Shown here piece after piece: positions 59,380 through 64,000 of a stretch of 64,000 nt of DNA (position 1 is the stretch's first letter; each line of letters opens with the position of its first letter). The DNA comes from Halogeometricum pallidum JCM 14848 (lineage in GTDB: Archaea; Halobacteriota; Halobacteria; Halobacteriales; Haloferacaceae): positions 1-64,000 of the forward strand of contig NZ_AOIV01000008.1 in assembly GCF_000337095.1 (NCBI RefSeq), read 5' to 3'. The notes under the pieces are model-generated. The model made no database searches, had not been told where the DNA came from, and saw nothing but the letters and a program-made list of their open reading frames with translations. The translations under genes were made by a program, and so were the position numbers.

Positions 59380-60024
59380 TTGCGCGTACTCCTAGCCGGT
59401 GCTCACGGGCAGGTCGGACAGCACGCTGCGGAACTACTCGGCGAGAGCGACCACGACGGCGTCGGGATGGTCCGTGCGGAGGACCAGGTATCCGATATCG
59501 AGGAACTCGGAATCGAGGCGGTCGTCGCGGACCTCACCGAGGACGAGGACGTCTCGCGCGCCGTCGAGGGCGTCGACGCCGTCGTGTTCGCCGCGGGGTC
59601 CGGCGGCGACGACGTGTGGGGCGTCGACCGCGACGGCGCGATACGCCTGATGGAGGCCTGCGAGTCCGCCGGCGTCGACCGATTCGTCATGCTCAGCTCG
59701 ATGAACGCCGACGCGCCCGAGGAGTCCCCGGAGGCGCTCAGAGAGTACCTGCGGGCGAAGGCCGAGGCGGACGAACGCCTCCGGGAGAGCGACCTGACGT
59801 ACACCGTCGTCCGGCCGGGTGCCCTGACGAACGAGGAGGGAACCGGCCGGATTCGGACGGGTGCGGACATCGACCGGAAAGACGGCGACGTGCCCCGCGT
59901 CGACGTGGCGCAGACGCTCCTCGCCGCCCTCGAAGAAGAGGCCACCTACGAGGTCACCTTCGAGATGCTCTCGGGCGATGTCGACATCGAAGAGGCGCTC
60001 TCGAACCCGCTGAACGAGGGATGA
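59380..60024 (+). CDS. NAD(P)-binding Rossmann protein (atypical SDR)
   Basis: This 214-residue protein of the NmrA/SDR_a5-like type starts with RVLLAGAHGQVGQHAAELLG (GxxGxxG), continues VVADLTEDEDVSRAVEGVDA, then RFVMLSSMNADAPEESPEAL, YLRAKAEADERL and YTVVRPGALTNEEGTG. This is the pattern of small atypical short-chain dehydrogenases. Initiation is unclear: a TTG at 59380 puts the Rossmann fold at the start, while the in-frame GTG at 59317 would add 21 residues. Substrate unknown. Convergent with the M20 peptidase gene. Confidence 0.8.
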   Translation: MRVLLAGAHGQVGQHAAELLGESDHDGVGMVRAEDQVSDIEELGIEAVVADLTEDEDVSRAVEGVDAVVFAAGSGGDDVWGVDRDGAIRLMEACESAGVDRFVMLSSMNADAPEESPEALREYLRAKAEADERLRESDLTYTVVRPGALTNEEGTGRIRTGADIDRKDGDVPRVDVAQTLLAALEEEATYEVTFEMLSGDVDIEEALSNPLNEG

Positions 60025-60060
60025 ACGAGGGATAGCGGCACTCGACGGCGCCGCGTCGCC

Positions 60061-61317
60061 TCAGTTTCGGCCGCAGAACCGAACCGCGGCCTCGCTCACG
60101 ATGTCGGCCACTTCCACCACCTCGTCGGTGTAGACGAACTCGCCCGCGCCGTGGATGTTCTCGCCGTCGGGACCGAGGATGACCGTGGGCAGGTCCGCGC
60201 GGTCCCCGAGATAGTTGAAGTCGCCGACGCTGGAGAAGTAGCCGTACGCGGGGTCGACGCCGCAGACGGACCGCGTCGCCTCCGACAGCGAGGTCACCAG
60301 CGGGTGGTCCTCGTCGGTGACGTACGGCCCGTAGACGATGCCCGGGTCGGGCGCCTCTCTGAATCCGATGTCCACCTCGCTTTCCAATCCCAGTTCGTCG
60401 ACGACGCGTTCGGCGTCCGCGCGGGCCGTCTCCTTCGTCTCCCCGACGACGACGTGCCTGTCGACCATCAGGCGGGTGCGCTCGGGCACCGACAGCGTCT
60501 GACTGCCGCCCTCGATTTTCAGCGGGCAGACCGACCCCGACCCGAGTTTCGGGTGGTCGCCAGTCTCCATGTCGTTCAGGGCGGCGGCGAGTCGCCCGGC
60601 GTCGACGACGGCGTTGACGCCCTTCTCGGGTTGGGAGCCGTGGGCCGCCTTCCCGCGGACCTCGATGTCGTAGAACACCCGGCCGCGCGCGCCGAGGAGG
60701 AGTGCGGGGTTCTCCATCTCCGACTGCGCGAGGATGGGGCCGGGTTCGGTGACGACGGCGGCGTCGCAGTCGTCGGTGTAGCCGTCGCGTATCAGCCTGT
60801 CCGTGCCGAGGCCGTACGGCCCCTCCTCGTCGACGACGGCCGTGAGGAGCACGTCGCCCGCGAGTTCGACCTCGGACAGGGCGTCGAACGCCGTCATCAC
60901 CGCCGCGAGGCCGCCCTTCATGTCGCAGGCGCCCTGCCCGTACAGTTTGCCGTCCTCGACGCGGCCCGAGCAGGGATCTTCCTCCCACGCCTCGACGAGT
61001 TTTACCGTGTCCATGTGGGCGTTCAACAGCAGGGTCGGCGCTTCCGGGTCCGACCCGCTCAGACGCGCGAGGACGTTGTCGCCCTCGTACTCGGTGATGT
61101 CCGGTTCGGAGACGTGGTGATACTCGGGGTCGTGGCCCCGCGCGTCCAACCACTCGTGGACGAACTCGCTTATCTCGGCCTCCTCGAAGTAGGGGCTCGG
61201 GATGCGGACGAGTTCCCGCAACAGGTCGATGGTCTCCTCGGGGTCCACCGTCGGCGCCGGGTCGCCGGCGCCGTCCCCGGTGCCGTCGCCGCCGGTGTCG
61301 GCGTCGTCGTCAGTCAT
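60061..61317 (-). CDS. M20-family peptidase (ArgE/DapE-like)
   Basis: This 418-residue zinc deacylase/peptidase has metal ligands in LLNAHMDTVK (near residue 98) and YGQGACDMKGGLAA (near 128), with the catalytic Glu in AVVDEEGPYGLGTDR. The dimerisation domain contains GKAAHGSQPEKG. The final ligand region is DGENIHGAGEFVY. The first 20 residues are an acidic Asp/Gly-rich lead. The start overlaps the end of the APC permease gene by 8 bp, so the two are coupled, suggesting that the enzyme cleaves what the permease imports. Confidence 0.92.
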   Translation of the reverse strand: MTDDDADTGGDGTGDGAGDPAPTVDPEETIDLLRELVRIPSPYFEEAEISEFVHEWLDARGHDPEYHHVSEPDITEYEGDNVLARLSGSDPEAPTLLLNAHMDTVKLVEAWEEDPCSGRVEDGKLYGQGACDMKGGLAAVMTAFDALSEVELAGDVLLTAVVDEEGPYGLGTDRLIRDGYTDDCDAAVVTEPGPILAQSEMENPALLLGARGRVFYDIEVRGKAAHGSQPEKGVNAVVDAGRLAAALNDMETGDHPKLGSGSVCPLKIEGGSQTLSVPERTRLMVDRHVVVGETKETARADAERVVDELGLESEVDIGFREAPDPGIVYGPYVTDEDHPLVTSLSEATRSVCGVDPAYGYFSSVGDFNYLGDRADLPTVILGPDGENIHGAGEFVYTDEVVEVADIVSEAAVRFCGRN

Positions 61318-62710
61318 CGCCGGTCCTCCGGATGGCCGGGTCGTACTCGTCGGACGGCACGCCCGGAAGCGTCGCGAGGATGGCCTCCACGTCCACGTCT
61401 CGCTGTTGGCCGCGGTACCAGTAGACGGCGAAGACGACGATGCCGACCAGAATCCACGGGACGTAGACGGACAGCGACCCCTGGTACGCCTGCGTGATGA
61501 GGCCGCCCGCGCCGAGGGCGCCGACGAGACCGGTGACGCCGAGGAGGAGGGGCCGCGAGAACCCCGCTTCGTCCGCGAGCGACGACCCCGTGAGGAGGAC
61601 GTACAGCACCGTCACCGAGACGGAGGCGTAGGCGATGAGGTAGCTGAACGTGGCGATTCCGATTGCCTGGCTCAACCCGGTGCTCCAGAACGTGAGCCCG
61701 GAGGCGACGAGATAGAGGGTCAGAAGCGACCAGTGCGGCGTGCCGAAGCGGTCCGACACCTCGGAGAACTTCTTCGGGAACACCTCGTCCCACGCCCACG
61801 AGTAGGGCATCTTGATGCCCGCCGCCATGACCGCGTGGACGGAGGAGGCGGTGGCGAGGAGGCCGCCGATGGCGACGATGGTCGTGCCGGTGTCACCGAG
61901 GAACGCCTCCGCCGCGGTGGCGAGCGGACGGGCCGAGTTCGCGAGGACGGTGTAATCGGAGACGACGCCGTAGATGACCACGGAGGTCAGCACGTAGAGG
62001 AAGATGAGGATGGCCGTGCCGCCGGCCATGGCGAGGGGGAGGTTGCGCGAGGGATTCTTCACCTCCGCGCCCATCTGCCCGGCGACGGCGATGCCGATGT
62101 AAGCGTAGAACAGGGGCACCGCGGCGGCGACGAAGCCGTCGAAGCCGCCGGTGAAGAACGGCTGGTAGTTCGCGACGTCGACGTTCGCTAACCCGGGGAC
62201 GACGAGGACGAGAATGGAGACGATGAGGAAGCCGAAGATGATGTTCTGCGAGACGCTGTACCCCTTCGAGCCGACGAGGTTCACGAGGAATAGCACCGTC
62301 AACAGCCCGAATCCCGCGAGGGCGGCGTCGACGGAGGGGTAGAACACCTGTAGGTAGCTGCCGAACCCGAGCGCCAACACGGCGTCGGCGGCCATGTAGC
62401 CCAGCCATTTCGACCACGTGACGAGGAAGCCGGGGAGGCGGCTGTCGAACGTCCGCGAGACGTAGGCGTATGACCCGGCGGCCCCCGGAAATATCGTCGC
62501 CATCCAGCCGTAGTTCAGGGCGATGCACATCGCGAGCACCCCCGAGGCGACGACGACGAGGATGACGCTCGGCCCCGTCGTGGAACTCGCCGTTCCCAGC
62601 GTGACGAACAGTCCCGCGCCGAGCGTCCCCGCGACCACCGTGCTCACGGCACCCAAGAGCCCGATGTCGCGGGAGAGACTCCGCCCGTCGTTTACGTCTA
62701 CCGATGACAT
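61310..62710 (-). CDS. APC-superfamily amino acid permease
   Basis: This 466-residue transporter has about 12 membrane helices. The first helix carries GLLGAVSTVVAGTLGAGLFV, the typical unwound GxG region of APC transporters, and GAEVKNPSRNLPLAMAGGTA is the conserved loop after helix 6. From ATG 62710 the product is MSSVDVNDGRSLSRDIGLLG. TTTATC at about 62734-62739 lies 24-30 bp upstream of the ATG, suggesting a leaderless message, with a perfect palindrome just before it. Its stop overlaps the M20 gene. Probable substrate: an amino acid or derivative. Confidence 0.92.
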   Translation of the reverse strand: MSSVDVNDGRSLSRDIGLLGAVSTVVAGTLGAGLFVTLGTASSTTGPSVILVVVASGVLAMCIALNYGWMATIFPGAAGSYAYVSRTFDSRLPGFLVTWSKWLGYMAADAVLALGFGSYLQVFYPSVDAALAGFGLLTVLFLVNLVGSKGYSVSQNIIFGFLIVSILVLVVPGLANVDVANYQPFFTGGFDGFVAAAVPLFYAYIGIAVAGQMGAEVKNPSRNLPLAMAGGTAILIFLYVLTSVVIYGVVSDYTVLANSARPLATAAEAFLGDTGTTIVAIGGLLATASSVHAVMAAGIKMPYSWAWDEVFPKKFSEVSDRFGTPHWSLLTLYLVASGLTFWSTGLSQAIGIATFSYLIAYASVSVTVLYVLLTGSSLADEAGFSRPLLLGVTGLVGALGAGGLITQAYQGSLSVYVPWILVGIVVFAVYWYRGQQRDVDVEAILATLPGVPSDEYDPAIRRTGDD

Positions 62711-62747
62711 GTGTTCGCATGGGTCGCCCACCCGATAAAGGCCCCCT

Positions 62748-62763
62748 CCCTCTCATGAGAGGG
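62748..62763. promoter_or_regulatory. 16-bp perfect palindrome upstream of the permease promoter
   Basis: CCCTCTCATGAGAGGG is a perfect palindrome 38-53 bp before the permease ATG and about 8 bp upstream of its CTTTATC TATA element. That is the place where archaeal activators often bind. The gene directly upstream on the same strand encodes a Bat-type HTH regulator, a natural candidate for binding here. Confidence 0.55.
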
Positions 62764-62788
62764 TCCGTCGAACCGGACGGTCAGAGAG

Positions 62789-63472
62789 CTAGTCGCCGCC
62801 GAGCAGTTTCGACTCGGCCTTCCGCAGGTGTTCGAGCAGCGTCGCCTTCGAGACGTCCACCTCGGCGGCGAGTTCGGCCGCACTGGTCTCCCGTGGCCAC
62901 GCGTAGTAGCCGCGGCGTCGAGCCAACTCGTACACCTCGCGCTGTCGTTCCGAGAGGGCGTCCGTGCGGAACATACCGGTGCCGCCCTTCGGCGCGGTGA
63001 TGAGTTCGACGCGGACGTCGGCCTCCTTCTCGGCTCGAATCGCCTCCAACCGCTCGTGGACCGTGTGGCGCGACTCGTGGACGAGCACGGTCCACTGCTC
63101 GCGGCCGCCCTGCATCCGAACCGGTTCGTCGGGGATGAACCCCCGCGAGACGAGGGCGTCGTTGATGGAGTTGTTCAGGTCGTAGCGGACGACGATGCCA
63201 CGCGTCGCGCTTCCGGGCACCGTCTCGTCCTCGAAGTCGCCCGTCTCCCACACCGACTCGGTCAGCGGGGAGTCCCGGACGGCGGCGACCAGTTGGTCGA
63301 GTTCCTCGGTCGAATCGGCGTAGACGGTGAACCGGCCGTTCGCCAGTCCGTCTATCTCGTGGACGCCGTGGCCGAGGAGGCCGCCGTCCGCCGACTCCGT
63401 CACCTCCAGCGTCCAGCAGTCGGGGTGCCAGATGTCCAGACTCACTCTCACCCCCGCCTCCTGGTTCGACAT
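62789..63472 (-). CDS. Bat-type (HTH-10) transcriptional regulator
   Basis: This 227-residue regulator has a ligand-sensing N-terminal domain (about residues 1-150, SLDIWHPDCWTLEVTESADG) and a C-terminal helix-turn-helix of the bacterio-opsin activator (HTH_10) type. The HTH reads SERQREVYELARRRGYYAWP then SAAELAAEVDVSKATLLEHL. Such regulators are specific to haloarchaea and relatives. It lies 78 bp upstream of the APC permease, in the same direction, with a palindromic candidate site between them. It probably controls that operon. The effector is unknown. Confidence 0.9.
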   Translation of the reverse strand: MSNQEAGVRVSLDIWHPDCWTLEVTESADGGLLGHGVHEIDGLANGRFTVYADSTEELDQLVAAVRDSPLTESVWETGDFEDETVPGSATRGIVVRYDLNNSINDALVSRGFIPDEPVRMQGGREQWTVLVHESRHTVHERLEAIRAEKEADVRVELITAPKGGTGMFRTDALSERQREVYELARRRGYYAWPRETSAAELAAEVDVSKATLLEHLRKAESKLLGGD

Positions 63473-63591
63473 ATCGAGAGGAGGGCGACGTGCGCGCAAA
63501 AAGCTGTTGCGTCCGCAGATTCGTTCGGAGAGTCGTTCTCGACGGGTTCGTCGCTCTCGGCCGGTGCCCGAGTCGTGACCGCTTTCGCCGC

Positions 63592-64000
63592 TTAGACCTT
63601 ACGCGCGAACGCCAGCGTGCCGCTGGTACGCTCGATGAGCGCTCGGACGGTGTCGCCCTCGCGCGCGCCGGTGACGAAGATGGTGTATTTGCCCTTCTCG
63701 GCGACGCCGTCGCCCTTGCGACCCGTGCCGGTGATTTCGAGTTCGTACGTCCCGCCCTCCTCGATGGCGGGGCCGGTGTTCGTCTGCGTCTTGGCCGCGC
63801 GCTTCTGGACGGGGCGGAACGCACCGCAGGCCTCACAGCGGAGCATGTCGACGCCGTCCTCGGTGACGAGGCGCGTGTCGGGCAGGCCACACTCCGTACA
63901 GGTGACGTACTCGGCGACGTACTCGTCGATGGCCGCCTCGAAGTCGGCGACGGTGAACGACCCGTTGTAGCGCGCGCGGTCGCCGTCGAACTGGCCGTTC
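63592..64000 (-). CDS. eif2b: Translation initiation factor aIF2 subunit beta, C-terminal part with TRAM domain
   Basis: The window holds the last ~136 residues. They show the end of the aIF2-beta core (FDGDRARYNGSFTVADFEAA), then the zinc ribbon with CTEC and CEAC, and then a TRAM domain starting near GGTYELEITGTGRKGDGVAE and ending SGTLAFARKV. aIF2 brings initiator tRNA to the ribosome. The TRAM extension is, as far as I know, a haloarchaeal feature of this subunit. The 5' part lies beyond base 64000. The Gly-Lys-Gly-Asp stretch is a known RNA-binding pattern of TRAM domains. Confidence 0.93.
   Translation of the reverse strand, partial: NGQFDGDRARYNGSFTVADFEAAIDEYVAEYVTCTECGLPDTRLVTEDGVDMLRCEACGAFRPVQKRAAKTQTNTGPAIEEGGTYELEITGTGRKGDGVAEKGKYTIFVTGAREGDTVRALIERTSGTLAFARKV

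Overview
The window is chromosomal DNA from an extremely halophilic archaeon (class Halobacteria). Three things show this: the very high GC content with G/C-rich third codon positions, the strongly acidic predicted proteins, and lineage markers. The markers are a CetZ tubulin, a Bat-type HTH regulator, the archaeosine enzyme RaSEA, the F420 genes cofC/cofG/cofH, a KaiC-like ATPase, an aIF2-beta with a TRAM domain, and several leaderless starts about 25-30 nt after a TATA box. The Haloferacales are a plausible home, but the sequence alone does not fix the genus. I see no rRNA, CRISPR array, intact insertion sequence or replication origin. Most of the window is a compact housekeeping chromosome.

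Layout. 1-4.9 kb: the start of an MFS exporter behind a TetR-type operator, AzlC/AzlD, a Tat lipoprotein, RaSEA and a 37-residue protein behind a structured leader. 5-8.4 kb: purine and one-carbon genes (purS-purQ, purU, purC). Two unusual chained mini-ORFs with SD-bearing hairpins lie between purS and purQ. 8.5-16 kb: a Sir2 deacetylase, cofH, a membrane hydrolase, cofG, cofC, then CetZ with an overlapping gene for a membrane-anchored secreted protein. 16-21 kb: an NDUFA9-like protein, thymidylate kinase, an orphan E1-alpha, and a TrkA protein flanked by two RAM-domain-only proteins.

21-23 kb holds a candidate structured RNA, a TPR protein and tRNA-Leu(UAA). The 3' end of the tRNA is duplicated 101 bp away, like an old integration site. 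23-34 kb: a solute-binding lipoprotein, a ferredoxin, a cyclophilin, an AstE/AspA-like deacylase, an alcohol dehydrogenase, an M20 amidohydrolase, a TrpD-like protein, a fused siroheme decarboxylase (AhbA-AhbB) and a PHP-domain protein. 34-46 kb: a Rieske fusion protein convergent with a renalase-like flavoprotein, an aldo/keto reductase, a KaiC-like pair, MsrB, an epimerase, a GIY-YIG-like protein and an ABC exporter. 46-55.7 kb: a sugar isomerase-like protein, a membrane-fused spermidine-synthase-like protein, a lipase-maturation-factor protein with a DCC-family redox protein, a voltage-gated K+ channel with a zinc ribbon, a PhoD phosphatase and NAD(P)H-hydrate dehydratase.

55.9-64 kb: a truncated mnhG fragment next to an intact nhaC, a fumarylacetoacetate-hydrolase-family protein, an NAD(P)-binding protein, and a set of three co-directional genes (Bat-type regulator, APC permease, M20 peptidase). 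A perfect 16-bp palindrome sits just upstream of the permease TATA box. The window ends inside the aIF2-beta gene.

The strongest candidates for undescribed biology are the purS-purQ mini-ORF relay, the candidate ncRNA at 21.3 kb, the CetZ-coupled membrane protein, the RAM-TrkA-RAM cluster, the Rieske fusion and the palindrome-controlled permease operon. Function calls rest on motif recognition by eye, without database searches.
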